Positions 26,289 to 34,822 of a stretch of 64,000 bases of DNA are shown here, piece by piece. The notes under the pieces are model-generated. The model was given only the letters and a program-made list of their open reading frames with translations, had not been told where the DNA came from and did not search any database. This stretch comes from Confluentibacter citreus (lineage in GTDB: Bacteria; Bacteroidota; Bacteroidia; Flavobacteriales; Flavobacteriaceae): assembly GCF_002807055.1 (NCBI RefSeq), contig NZ_NIXN01000002.1, positions 310,001 through 374,000 on the forward strand, in the 5' to 3' direction. Made by a program: the position numbers and the translations under genes. Positions within the stretch are counted from its first letter, which is position 1; each line of letters starts with the position of its first letter.

Positions 26289-26330
26289 GAGAGTTGTTTT
26301 TAAATTATTCATTGTTTGAGTGTTCGTTTT

Positions 26331-26807
26331 TTATTGATTTTTTTTAAAAATAATACTTGTTGTGTTTTCAATTTCATTAAGATATCCTAATGTTGAAGCT
26401 CCTTTGTCATATTCTTCAAGGTAGCCAATTGTAGAAGTTCCTTTATTGAAACTTTTAGAAATCATTTCCAACGATTTCGATACCTCGTTGAAAGCTAGTT
26501 CCGGGTCTTGAATAGTACCTAAATCGTTATGTATGGTCGATTTTAAGTAAATTCCCAACATAATAACAACTACCGCAGCAACAGAAATCCATTTATAGTT
26601 AAATACTTTTTTAGTGCTTAATGGAACGTCCTTAGTAAATTGCTCTTGTTGGTTTACCAAAAAATACGCAAACATGGGTTTATATATCTCTAAATGCGGC
26701 TCGACGGTTTCTTGCGAAAAATAGTTTTTTAACTGTTGCTCTTCTTTTAGGGATGTTTCTCCGTTTTCGTACTTTTCAAGTAATTCTTCTATATTATTTA
26801 ATACCAT
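26331..26807 (-). CDS. Single-pass membrane protein, probable anti-sigma-like partner
   Basis: A 158-residue protein with a cytosolic helical start (NNIEELLEKYENGETSLKEEQQL), one transmembrane helix (about 73-89) and a periplasmic tail. The start resembles a short anti-sigma N-terminal region but has no zinc motif. The tail has two near-identical repeats, TSTIGYLEEYDKG and ASTLGYLNEIEN. Its ATG overlaps the sigma gene by 14 bp, so the two are translationally coupled. A role as the sigma partner is inferred. Confidence 0.75.
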   Translation of the reverse strand: MVLNNIEELLEKYENGETSLKEEQQLKNYFSQETVEPHLEIYKPMFAYFLVNQQEQFTKDVPLSTKKVFNYKWISVAAVVVIMLGIYLKSTIHNDLGTIQDPELAFNEVSKSLEMISKSFNKGTSTIGYLEEYDKGASTLGYLNEIENTTSIIFKKNQ

Positions 26808-27303
26808 AACTGTGTGTATTAGTTAATTTTTCTCTTATTGTTTTTCTAGCTCTTGATAAGGTTACCCGTACTGCTGTGTTATTCATATCCAACATGTGGG
26901 CAATCTCATCTAAATCATATTCTTCAATATCCCTTAGTTGAATGACCATTCTTTGTTGTTCGGGCAACCCTTCTATAATCCGTGATACCCAACTAACACT
27001 ATCATTTAATTCAACCTGTTTTTGTAATGAGGTGCTATTATCTTCATAATTGCTGTGTACAATTTTCAAATTTTGCGATTGTTTGGATTTCAACTTATCA
27101 AAACAAAAATTTTTGGTCATGGTCATTGAAAATGCCTCTACATTTTTGTACTCCTCAATCTTTTCTTTATTGTTCCATAATTTCATTAAAACCTCTTGTG
27201 TGGCATCTTCTGCTTCTTCAGTAGATATAAGTAATCGCTTTGCTAGGCGAAACACTTTATCCTTAAATGGCATCACAATATTTAAAAACTCTCTTTGAGT
27301 CAT
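26794..27303 (-). CDS. ECF-family RNA polymerase sigma factor
   Basis: A 169-residue sigma factor with region 2 (RLAKRLLISTEEAEDATQEVLMKLW) and region 4 (LPEQQRMVIQLRDIEEYDLDEIAHML followed by the recognition helix NTAVRVTLSRARKTIREKL). It lacks regions 1 and 3, as is usual for ECF factors. It starts an operon with a membrane partner and two DUF4252 proteins. Those are its likely targets or regulators, so an envelope-stress style circuit is plausible. The divergent S41 lipoprotein genes could also be under its control. Confidence 0.92.
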   Translation of the reverse strand: MTQREFLNIVMPFKDKVFRLAKRLLISTEEAEDATQEVLMKLWNNKEKIEEYKNVEAFSMTMTKNFCFDKLKSKQSQNLKIVHSNYEDNSTSLQKQVELNDSVSWVSRIIEGLPEQQRMVIQLRDIEEYDLDEIAHMLDMNNTAVRVTLSRARKTIREKLTNTHSYGIK

Positions 27304-27438
27304 TATTTTGGTTTGATTAGTTCTGAAATAACTTAGTTATGGTTATTTGAGATTACGACGAACAACAATCTATTTTGTTACAAAATATTTATATTTACAT
27401 AATAATGTAAGCTATTTTATAGTTTACATGACTAAGCT

Positions 27439-28989
27439 ATGAAAAATGTTATGAAAAGAATCCATGTAATACTTAAGCCAATTGTCCTTTTACTTTTGTC
27501 ATTTATGGCATTAGTTTTATTTAATTGTAGCAAAAATGATGAACCCACTCCTGATCCCGAGCCAGTTGTTGTTGTACCTATAACATTAAATAGTGAAATA
27601 AACGATTTTATATGGGAAGGTATGAATGAAATTTATTTGTGGCAAGGGCAAGTTCCCAATCTATCGGACACTAAATTTGCAAATCAAGATCAATATTATA
27701 CTTTTTTAAATAACTACAACTCTCCAGAATCCTTATTTGATGACCTTTTATATCAGAAAGATGTGATTGATAAGTTTAGCTATTTGGTAAATGATTATGT
27801 GGCCTTAGAAAACTCTTTCCAAGGAATTTCTACAAGCAATGGCTTGGATTTTGGTTTAGTGAGACTTTCTGGTTCTAATGATATTTTTGGATATATTAGG
27901 TATGTGGCCAACAATTCAGATGCATCCGCAAAAGATATAGGTAGAGGTGAATTTTTCTTAACGGTTAATGGACAACAACTAACAGTAAGCAATTATCAAA
28001 ACTTGCTATTTGGATCCAATAACACGTATACGCTTGGTATGGCAAATATTACCAACAATAGCATAGCCTTAAACGGCAAAACTGTGGAGTTAACTAAAAC
28101 AGCATTTACTGAAAGCCCCATTCTTATTAATAAAGTAATTGATGCCAATGGAACCAAAGTGGGATACCTAATGTACAATCAATTTATTGCAAACTTCGAT
28201 GAGGCATTAAACGATGCTTTTGGTGAATTAAAAACCGAAGGTATAACCGAATTGGTGTTAGACCTAAGATACAATCCCGGAGGAAGTGTCAACTCTGCTA
28301 TTTTGTTGTCTAGCATGATTACTGGTCAATTTACAAATAATGTTTTCTCTAGGGAAATATGGAATAGTAAATACCAATCTTATATTGAGGCCAACGACCC
28401 GGTAAGCCTAATTAATCGCTTTGTAAACAAATTGAACAATAATACGCCGCTTAACTCACTTAACTTAAACAAAGTTTACATTTTAACAACTGAAGGATCT
28501 GCTTCTGCTAGCGAATTGGTTATAAATGGACTAGACCCTTATATAGATGTTGTACAAATTGGCACTACAACAACAGGAAAATACACAGCTTCGGTAACAC
28601 TTTATGATTCAAGTAATTACGGAAGAACAAATGCTAATCCAAATCACAAATATGCCATTCAACCATTGGTCTTAAAATCAGCAAACTCGCTTGGTGTAAC
28701 AGATTATTTCAATGGTTTAGTTCCCGATTATTTGATAACATATACTACATCTAGTGGTACAGAAGAAGGAGAAAATTTATTAGATTTAGGCACTTTGGGA
28801 GATGTTAACGAACCTTTTCTTGAAAAGGCTTTATCCTTAATTACTGGTACCATCTCAAAAAGCTCTAATCTTAAATCCGATAAGCTAGGTATCAAAGTTG
28901 AAGCAATTAGTGATTCTAAAGATTTTACACTTCTTGGAAAAGACATGTTTGTTGAATTTAAACCTACAAACAAACTGAAAAAACAATGA
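27439..28989 (+). CDS. S41-family peptidase lipoprotein (copy 1 of tandem pair)
   Basis: A 516-residue lipoprotein (signal ending ALVLFNC, then KNDEPTPDPEP). The N-terminal helical domain begins SEINDFIWEGMNEIYLW, followed by a PDZ-like part (RGEFFLTVNGQQLTVSNY) and the S41 core. The core has LVLDLRYNPGGSVNSAILLS, then TEGSASASELVINGL with the candidate nucleophile Ser, then TTTGKYTASVTLYDSS with the candidate Lys. The organisation is that of S41 enzymes of the CtpA type. The next gene is a paralogue whose ATG overlaps this stop (ATGA), so they are translated together. Confidence 0.85.
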   Translation: MKNVMKRIHVILKPIVLLLLSFMALVLFNCSKNDEPTPDPEPVVVVPITLNSEINDFIWEGMNEIYLWQGQVPNLSDTKFANQDQYYTFLNNYNSPESLFDDLLYQKDVIDKFSYLVNDYVALENSFQGISTSNGLDFGLVRLSGSNDIFGYIRYVANNSDASAKDIGRGEFFLTVNGQQLTVSNYQNLLFGSNNTYTLGMANITNNSIALNGKTVELTKTAFTESPILINKVIDANGTKVGYLMYNQFIANFDEALNDAFGELKTEGITELVLDLRYNPGGSVNSAILLSSMITGQFTNNVFSREIWNSKYQSYIEANDPVSLINRFVNKLNNNTPLNSLNLNKVYILTTEGSASASELVINGLDPYIDVVQIGTTTTGKYTASVTLYDSSNYGRTNANPNHKYAIQPLVLKSANSLGVTDYFNGLVPDYLITYTTSSGTEEGENLLDLGTLGDVNEPFLEKALSLITGTISKSSNLKSDKLGIKVEAISDSKDFTLLGKDMFVEFKPTNKLKKQ

Positions 28990-30458
28990 GAAACTACAAG
29001 TCCCTAATTCTATTAATAGTTGTTTCCTTTATAAGCATTAGCTGTTTTGAAGATAATGATGATAACCAAATCACAGGAAGTTCCATAAATGATTTTGTTT
29101 GGAAAGGCATGAATTTAGTATATCTGTACAAAGATAACGTTCCTAATCTAGCCAATGACGCATTTACTAGCAATGAAGCTTATGCCAACTATTTAAATGG
29201 TTTTTCAAGTCCTGAAGATTTATTTGAAAGTCTAATCTATCAAAGGGAAACTGTTGATAGATTCAGTTGGATTGTAGATGATTATATTGCTTTAGAACAG
29301 CAGTTATCAGGCATTACAGCCAGTAATGGCATGGAGTTTAAATTATTTCTTCAACCAAACAGCAACACGCAATTAATAGGTATTGTAACCATGGTTTTAC
29401 CAAATAGCAGTGCCAGTGCCAACGGTTTAACAAGGGGTGATATTTTTAATGGCATTAATGGTACGCCGTTATCAATCGATAACTACATGAGCCTACTTAG
29501 CTCAAATGCTTATACTTTAAATTTAGCCACTTATAATGATAATGGCACTTCTACCACAACAGATGACACGGTAGTTTCTAGAAATGAAAACGTTAGTCTT
29601 ACCAAAGCTCAATATACCGAAAATCCCATTTTTGCAACAAACATTTTCAATATTGGAGGCCAAAACGTGGGCTACTTAATGTACAATGGTTTTACGGCAA
29701 ATTTTGACACACAACTTAACGATGCTTTTGCTACTTTTAAATCGAGTAATGTACAACATCTTGTATTGGATTTAAGATATAACTCTGGTGGCTCCGTAAA
29801 TTCAGCTATATTATTATCAAGCATGATAACGGGTCAGTTTACAGGCGACGTTTTTAGTACAGAACAATGGAACAGTGAATTTCAAGCCGCTTTTGAAAAT
29901 GAAGACCCAGAATTATTAATAAGTCGATTTGTAAACAACGATGATGGCTCCAATTTAAATAGTCTAAATCTTCAAAAAGTATATGTAATTGCTTTAGAGT
30001 CATCTGCATCTGCTAGCGAATTGGTAATAAACGCCTTAGACCCCTATATTAACGTGATCCATATTGGTGAGAATACTGCTGGGAAATATCAAGCCTCTAC
30101 AACACTTTATGATTCCCCCGATTTTTCTCGTCAAGGAGCGAATCCGAGTCATAGTTACGCGATGCAGCCATTAATTTTTAAATCGTTGAATAAAGTTGGA
30201 AGAACTGATTATTCAGATGGTTTAACTCCTGATATTCAAATCTCTGAAAGTTATTTAGATTTAGGTGCTATTGGTGATGAAAATGAAACATTATTGGCTA
30301 CTGCTTTAGCAGACATTCAAAATCCAACAGCAAAGTTATCTCCAATAAAATCTGAAAAGGAAGCTTCTTTAATATTGTTTAAAGATAGCAATAGTTTTAA
30401 ACCATTCCGTGACGATATGTATGTTGACAAAAAACTTCCAATAAATTTATCAAATTAA
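28986..30458 (+). CDS. S41-family peptidase lipoprotein (copy 2 of tandem pair)
   Basis: A 490-residue paralogue of the previous gene, with the same order and strongly matching sequence. It has the signal VSFISISC, then SSINDFVWKGMNLVYLY, the core LVLDLRYNSGGSVNSAILLSS, LESSASASELVINAL with the nucleophile, and NTAGKYQASTTLYDS. It starts by a 4-bp overlap with copy 1. The two most likely arose by tandem duplication and may form a heteromeric or substrate-differing pair. It lacks the Pro-rich spacer after the lipobox. Confidence 0.85.
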   Translation: MRNYKSLILLIVVSFISISCFEDNDDNQITGSSINDFVWKGMNLVYLYKDNVPNLANDAFTSNEAYANYLNGFSSPEDLFESLIYQRETVDRFSWIVDDYIALEQQLSGITASNGMEFKLFLQPNSNTQLIGIVTMVLPNSSASANGLTRGDIFNGINGTPLSIDNYMSLLSSNAYTLNLATYNDNGTSTTTDDTVVSRNENVSLTKAQYTENPIFATNIFNIGGQNVGYLMYNGFTANFDTQLNDAFATFKSSNVQHLVLDLRYNSGGSVNSAILLSSMITGQFTGDVFSTEQWNSEFQAAFENEDPELLISRFVNNDDGSNLNSLNLQKVYVIALESSASASELVINALDPYINVIHIGENTAGKYQASTTLYDSPDFSRQGANPSHSYAMQPLIFKSLNKVGRTDYSDGLTPDIQISESYLDLGAIGDENETLLATALADIQNPTAKLSPIKSEKEASLILFKDSNSFKPFRDDMYVDKKLPINLSN

Positions 30459-30461
30459 TTA

Positions 30462-31181
30462 TTGGCACCGAAAATTAAAACCTATTTCAATTGGAGTTCG
30501 GGTAAAGACTCTGCACTAGCACTATATTATTTGCTACGGGACAACCATTATGCTGTTGATGAATTAATAACAACCGTAAACAGCCATTACAATCGTGTGT
30601 CTATGCATGGGCTTAGAAATGAACTTTTAATAGCCCAAACCAACGCACTTAATATTAAATCCAGTTTGATAGAATTACCCGAAATGCCAAGTATGGAAAT
30701 CTACGAGCAAAAAATGCTAGAGACCGTATCAAGATTAAAAAATGAAGGTTTTACGCATAGTGGGTTTGGAGATATTTTTTTAGAAGATTTGAGAACTTAC
30801 AGAGAAGAACAATTAGCAAAACAGAATTTAAAAGCGGTATTTCCTATCTGGAAACGGGATACTAAAGAACTTATTAATGAGTTTTTAGATTTAGGTTTCA
30901 AAACAATTATTGTTTGCGCTAATTCAAAATACTTTAGTGAAGACTTTGTTGGAACAATTATAGACAGAAACTTTATTGATAATTTACCTGATGGTGTTGA
31001 TCCTTGTGGCGAAAATGGCGAATTCCATACCTATTGTTTTGATGGTCCTATTTTCAAAAATCCCATTCCGTTTACCATGGGCGAAAAAGTATATCGTGAA
31101 TATGACAACCCAAACAAAGAAGACGATTCTATTTGTAAAAATGACAAATATGGTGTTTGGTATTGTGATTTAATTCCATAA
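30462..31181 (+). CDS. Dph6-like ATP pyrophosphatase (diphthine-ammonia ligase family)
   Basis: A 239-residue member of the adenine nucleotide alpha hydrolase fold with the PP-loop SSGKDSALALYYL at the start. Later motifs are GFTHSGFGDIFLEDLR, VFPIWKRDT and DPCGENGEFHTYCFDGPIF, all typical of the Dph6/MJ0570 family. The start is a TTG only three bases after the tandem protease gene. In archaea and eukaryotes Dph6 amidates diphthine on EF-2; bacteria lack diphthamide, so the real substrate is unknown. A strong terminator follows. Confidence 0.84.
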   Translation: MAPKIKTYFNWSSGKDSALALYYLLRDNHYAVDELITTVNSHYNRVSMHGLRNELLIAQTNALNIKSSLIELPEMPSMEIYEQKMLETVSRLKNEGFTHSGFGDIFLEDLRTYREEQLAKQNLKAVFPIWKRDTKELINEFLDLGFKTIIVCANSKYFSEDFVGTIIDRNFIDNLPDGVDPCGENGEFHTYCFDGPIFKNPIPFTMGEKVYREYDNPNKEDDSICKNDKYGVWYCDLIP

Positions 31182-31214
31182 AAAAGTCGTTCTATTAAAT
31201 TAGAACGACTTTTT
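31181..31214. terminator. Bidirectional terminator
   Basis: A 14-bp stem with the arm AAAAAGTCGTTCTA, a 6-nt loop and T runs in both directions. It lies between the Dph6-like gene and the convergent B12 receptor gene and can serve both. Confidence 0.85.
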
Positions 31215-31230
31215 ATTTAATCTATTTTTT

Positions 31231-33102
31231 TTAAAAATTCAAATTCATTCCTAAACTCACGTTTCTGCCTTTGGTTGTATAACCAATAATTTCTAAATAA
31301 TCTTCATTAAACAGATTGTTTACAGTGACAAAAAGTTTTAATTTATTTTCTATTAATTTCTGACTGAAGTATAAATCAATTAAAGAAAACGACTTTAATT
31401 CCACGTTTTGGTAGGTTGAAAAATCCGTATCCGTTCTGTCACCAACAAATTGATAGGTCAAAGCTGCATAGGTGCTTTCAGAAAAATTATAACCAACATT
31501 AGCATTCACTTTATGTTTAGGCAAACGCAAACGTAAACCCTCTTGCAATTCCGTAAATGTATAGTTTGCAGAAATTGTTAAATCCTTAATTAAATTAATC
31601 GCTGCCTCAACTTCCACACCATGAACCGTGGCACTTTCGGTGGCATTTTGGTAACCAGTTGTATAAATAATAGTGTTGTCTTCTTTTCGGTTAAAATAAA
31701 GCCCATTCAAACGAAATCCTTTTCTATTTGAGAATTCCAAACCACCCTCCATAGTTCTGTTTTCTTCTGGTTCTAAATCTGGATTTGCTCCAAAAAATCC
31801 GAATAACTGTGATAAATTAGGTGCAATAAATGAAGTGGCATACGAACCCAAAACCTTAACATATCCGGAATTTACCTCTACAGTATAGGACGGATTAAAA
31901 TTATAAACAAAATGGGAATCGTATTGACTGTGGTTATTCAATCGGGCTCCAGCATTCAAATTCAACCCGAAATCCGACACATAAACCGCATTTATATAGG
32001 GATCGGATGTTGTATAAGAACGTTCTTGATCAAACAATGTATTATAATCAGCATAGTTAAATCCAATTATGGTATAAAACGTGTCATCAAAAACATATTT
32101 ATTAAACGCATCCAACACATAACTTTTCGCTTCATAACTTGTAACAAAGTCTGAAATACTTTCCCTATTTATTTCTGTATAAGCGGCATTCAGTTGAAAA
32201 CTTCCGTTGGCATAGGTGAATTTTGGTGAAATTCCCACCCTTATTTGTTCGTTTTTATAAGCATCATCCGTATCTGCAATAGTATAGTTTGGTGGCGGAA
32301 AACCATCTGTATCTGTTCTTAACTTATCATAACTCGCAAAAGCAGATAATTCAAAAGCATCGCTGAAGTTATAACCTAATTTAAGATTGGTATTGAATCT
32401 GGAAAATGGATCTTTTTCAGCATTTTCAGATTTTGCAGCAGATAAACCATCCACATACCTGTTTGCAAAACTGGCTAAATAATTAAACTTATCTAAGCTG
32501 CCATTTACAGACACATTATTGTTGAAACTGGCACCATTGTAATTCTGGTCGTCTGCCGATTGGTTAGTTCCTATAACCGATAAAAAACTAGCGGATATGG
32601 GTTTAATAGCCCCTTTTTTTGTTGTAATGTTGATGACTGCCGTAGCTGCAGCATTCCCATATAAAGTACTGGCTGCACCCTTAATAATCTCAATAGATTC
32701 AACAGTATTCAAATCTATCAATCGTAAATCGAATTCATTGGCAACCAAGGATGGGTCATTTACTTGAACGCCATCAATAAGCACCAAAACTTGCCTATTG
32801 TTACCACCTCTAACAAAATACCCTAAATTAATCCCTTCAACACTTCGTGTTCCATTAATTTCAATACCACTTTTGGCATTAATTAATTCTGAAATGTTTC
32901 GCCCTTGGTTATTTTCAATTTCATTTTTCGAAATTTTAATAACCGTTTTACCTGAGTTTTCGCGTTTTAATTGGAAACGTGAATCTGAAACAACAATCTC
33001 ATCAAGCTGTTGCACATTTGTTGAATCGACTTGCTGTTGCGCAAAGCCACATAATGATATACCAAAACACAGTACACCAAAAACATTTGTTTTTTTGTTC
33101 AT
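31231..33102 (-). CDS. btuB: TonB-dependent outer-membrane receptor, cobalamin type (BtuB-like)
   Basis: A 623-residue TonB-dependent receptor with signal peptide (FGISLCGFAQQ). The plug domain has the TonB-box-like LDEIVVSDSRF, GRNISELINAKSGI, YFVRGGNNRQVLVLIDGV and SIEIIKGAASTLYGNAAATAV. The rest is beta barrel, ending VNNLFNEDYLEIIGYTTKGR with a terminal Phe. The mRNA leader holds a cobalamin riboswitch (33186-33466), so the substrate is corrinoid. The neighbouring divergent BtuF/C/D-like genes complete the uptake path. Confidence 0.93.
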   Translation of the reverse strand: MNKKTNVFGVLCFGISLCGFAQQQVDSTNVQQLDEIVVSDSRFQLKRENSGKTVIKISKNEIENNQGRNISELINAKSGIEINGTRSVEGINLGYFVRGGNNRQVLVLIDGVQVNDPSLVANEFDLRLIDLNTVESIEIIKGAASTLYGNAAATAVINITTKKGAIKPISASFLSVIGTNQSADDQNYNGASFNNNVSVNGSLDKFNYLASFANRYVDGLSAAKSENAEKDPFSRFNTNLKLGYNFSDAFELSAFASYDKLRTDTDGFPPPNYTIADTDDAYKNEQIRVGISPKFTYANGSFQLNAAYTEINRESISDFVTSYEAKSYVLDAFNKYVFDDTFYTIIGFNYADYNTLFDQERSYTTSDPYINAVYVSDFGLNLNAGARLNNHSQYDSHFVYNFNPSYTVEVNSGYVKVLGSYATSFIAPNLSQLFGFFGANPDLEPEENRTMEGGLEFSNRKGFRLNGLYFNRKEDNTIIYTTGYQNATESATVHGVEVEAAINLIKDLTISANYTFTELQEGLRLRLPKHKVNANVGYNFSESTYAALTYQFVGDRTDTDFSTYQNVELKSFSLIDLYFSQKLIENKLKLFVTVNNLFNEDYLEIIGYTTKGRNVSLGMNLNF

Positions 33103-33185
33103 TTTAATGAATAATTACTCGAGAATCGCATGGATTATCATACGCAAACTTTTATCCCGAAAGTTTAACTTTATTTGTTTTGAAA

Positions 33186-33466
33186 ATGGCAGGTCTCCTG
33201 ACTTGTTTTATGTTATTTTACCTTCCCAGCAATAAAGCCAGTGGTTTTAGAAGTAAATAACATCTCAAAATGAGGTGCTGAATACCGATAACTAACGGGA
33301 CAGCAAAAACTTACAGTTGCGGGAACAGTTCAGGAATTGTTGAATTACGATTGACGAATTACGATTTCAACAATCGCAAATCTTAAATCTAAATTCGTAA
33401 ATCAACGCACCTGATTCCCTTTTAATTCATCCACGTGAAGTGAATAAAACCAAATTTCGGTGCAAA
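33186..33466 (-). ncRNA. Cobalamin (B12) riboswitch, with 68-bp insert
   Basis: Read on the minus strand, the leader of the receptor gene has the conserved parts of the AdoCbl riboswitch: GGGAATCAGGTGC (33407-33419), CTGTTCCCGCAACTGTAAG (33310-33328), TGCTGGGAAGG (33220-33230) and the B12 box AAGTCAGGAGACCTGCC (33188-33204), 86 bp before the ATG. High corrinoid should repress the receptor by hiding its start or stopping transcription. A self-complementary insert separates GGTGC from AATTCC in the loop of one arm (see that entry). Its parts read as one canonical aptamer when the insert is ignored. Confidence 0.93.
33339..33406. repeat. Self-complementary 68-bp insert inside the B12 riboswitch
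   Basis: The 68 bp are bounded by GTTGAATTACGA (33339-33350) and TCGTAAATCAAC (33395-33406), which pair with one mismatch. The middle carries the words AATTACGA and AATCGCAAATC, also present at 23530-23577. Leaving it out joins GGTGC to AATTCCTGAACTG on the minus strand, the normal loop of this aptamer. The insert would form a hairpin that lengthens the arm and leaves the core free. Confidence 0.65.
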
Positions 33467-33470
33467 TGTA
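33463..33470 (-). promoter_or_regulatory. Candidate -7 element of the riboswitch-btuB transcript
   Basis: Minus strand TACATTTG matches TAnnTTTG, placed just upstream of the first conserved riboswitch bases, as expected for a transcript that begins with the aptamer. The -33 region is weak. Confidence 0.45.
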
Positions 33471-33500
33471 AATATTAACTTTAAAATAATATTCAACAGC

Positions 33501-33608
33501 TTACTTTTTCTTGGTCATTTTATGAATCAAATAAAAAAATCCAATTAAAAAATGAGCTATTAATACGACAGCTACTATATATATTGTTAAATTTGAGCCG
33601 TCTCTCAT
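33501..33608 (-). CDS. 35-residue single-pass membrane protein
   Basis: A short ORF between the riboswitch and the BtuF-like gene. It reads MRDGSNLTIYIVAVVLIAHF and then a continued hydrophobic run of about 10 residues followed by HKMTKKK. That is one transmembrane helix (about 8-28) with a positive C-terminal tail. A -7-like TATTTTTG precedes it on the minus strand, and it would be made upstream of the riboswitch. The even membrane pattern and basic end suggest a real small protein; I do not know its function. Confidence 0.5.
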   Translation of the reverse strand: MRDGSNLTIYIVAVVLIAHFLIGFFYLIHKMTKKK

Positions 33609-33653
33609 TGTTAATATTTTTACCAAAAATAACAAGCTTTAAAATGTTTAAAA

Positions 33654-33667
33654 ATGACATTTGTCAT
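33654..33667. promoter_or_regulatory. Short palindrome before the BtuF-like gene
   Basis: ATGACA-TT-TGTCAT is a perfect 6-bp inverted repeat with a 2-bp centre, nine bases before the chosen ATG at 33677. It could be an operator or a weak leader hairpin covering the ribosome binding site. No further support is seen. Confidence 0.3.
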
Positions 33668-33676
33668 CTTCCAGGA

Positions 33677-34822
33677 ATGAAATACAAAACCTTTTTTTTA
33701 ATTATTGTTTTAACGGTACTTAATTGTAAAAACGAGACAAAAAATCAATTACCCATTAGTATTGAAAACAAGCAATTACCCTTAAAATACGCTAAAGGTT
33801 TTTCAGTTGAAGATTATGGTACTTATAAAATTTTAGAAATAAAAAATCCTTGGCCTAAAGCTGAAAATGTTTTTAAATATGTTCTCATCAATAAAGAAAA
33901 TGCTGCGAAAACGACTTTCCCAACGGATGCTTATGATGGAATCATTATAAAACCCATTCAAAAAATAGTGGTCACTTCTACCACACACATTCCTGCTTTA
34001 GAACTTTTAAATGTTGAGGAAACGTTAATTGGTTTTCCAGGCATCGATTATATTTCTTCTGAAAAAACCCGTCATAGAATTGAAAACGGATTGGTTAGAG
34101 AGCTTGGGAAAAACGAAGGTATTAATACCGAAGTGTTACTGGAATTAAAACCGGATGTCGTGATTGGTTTTGGAGTTGATGGCAAAAACCGGACTTTTGA
34201 AACGATAAAAAAATCGGGGATTCCAGTTATTTTTAATGGGGATTGGGTGGAAGAATCGCCCCTTGCAAAAGCAGAATGGATTAAGTTTTTTGGCGTATTA
34301 TTCAATAAAGAAAAAGAAGCGGATTCTATTTTTAATACCATTGAAAACAATTATTTAGAAGCTAAAAAATTAGCTAAAAACACTAAAAACCAACCAACTA
34401 TTTTAAGTGGCGCCATGCATAATGATGTTTGGTATTTACCAAATGGCACTAGCACTGAAGCACAACTTTTCAAGGATGCGAACACCCATTATTTATGGAA
34501 AGACTCCAAAGGAACCGGTAGCTTATCACTAAACTTTGAAACCGTTTTTTCAAAAGCTAAAAATGCTGATGTTTGGTTTAGTCCATCGAATTACGGCAGC
34601 AAAGAAGCTCTTAAAAATGGAAATACCCACCATTCTCTTTTTAAAGCTTTCCAAAATAATACGATTTATTCCTCTATCAATACAACTGGAACATCTGGTG
34701 GTATTCTATATTTTGAGTTGAGTACCACGAGACCCGATTTGATTTTAAAAGACATTATTAAAATTTGCCATCCAGAACTCTTAAAAAATTATGACCTTTA
34801 CTTTTTTAAACCTTTAGACTAA
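33677..34822 (+). CDS. btuF: Periplasmic corrinoid/iron-chelate-binding lipoprotein (BtuF-like)
   Basis: A 381-residue lipoprotein from the ATG at 33677, preceded by AGGA; an earlier in-frame start at 33584 would add 31 residues ahead of the signal and is rejected. The signal is IIVLTVLNC. The two lobes of the helical-backbone binding fold are seen in KIVVTSTTHIPALELLNVEETLIGFPG, LLELKPDVVIGFGV and VWYLPNGTSTEAQLF. It hands substrate to the permease encoded next. The corrinoid substrate is inferred from the riboswitch-controlled receptor beside it; siderophore binding is the alternative. Confidence 0.85.
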   Translation: MKYKTFFLIIVLTVLNCKNETKNQLPISIENKQLPLKYAKGFSVEDYGTYKILEIKNPWPKAENVFKYVLINKENAAKTTFPTDAYDGIIIKPIQKIVVTSTTHIPALELLNVEETLIGFPGIDYISSEKTRHRIENGLVRELGKNEGINTEVLLELKPDVVIGFGVDGKNRTFETIKKSGIPVIFNGDWVEESPLAKAEWIKFFGVLFNKEKEADSIFNTIENNYLEAKKLAKNTKNQPTILSGAMHNDVWYLPNGTSTEAQLFKDANTHYLWKDSKGTGSLSLNFETVFSKAKNADVWFSPSNYGSKEALKNGNTHHSLFKAFQNNTIYSSINTTGTSGGILYFELSTTRPDLILKDIIKICHPELLKNYDLYFFKPLD

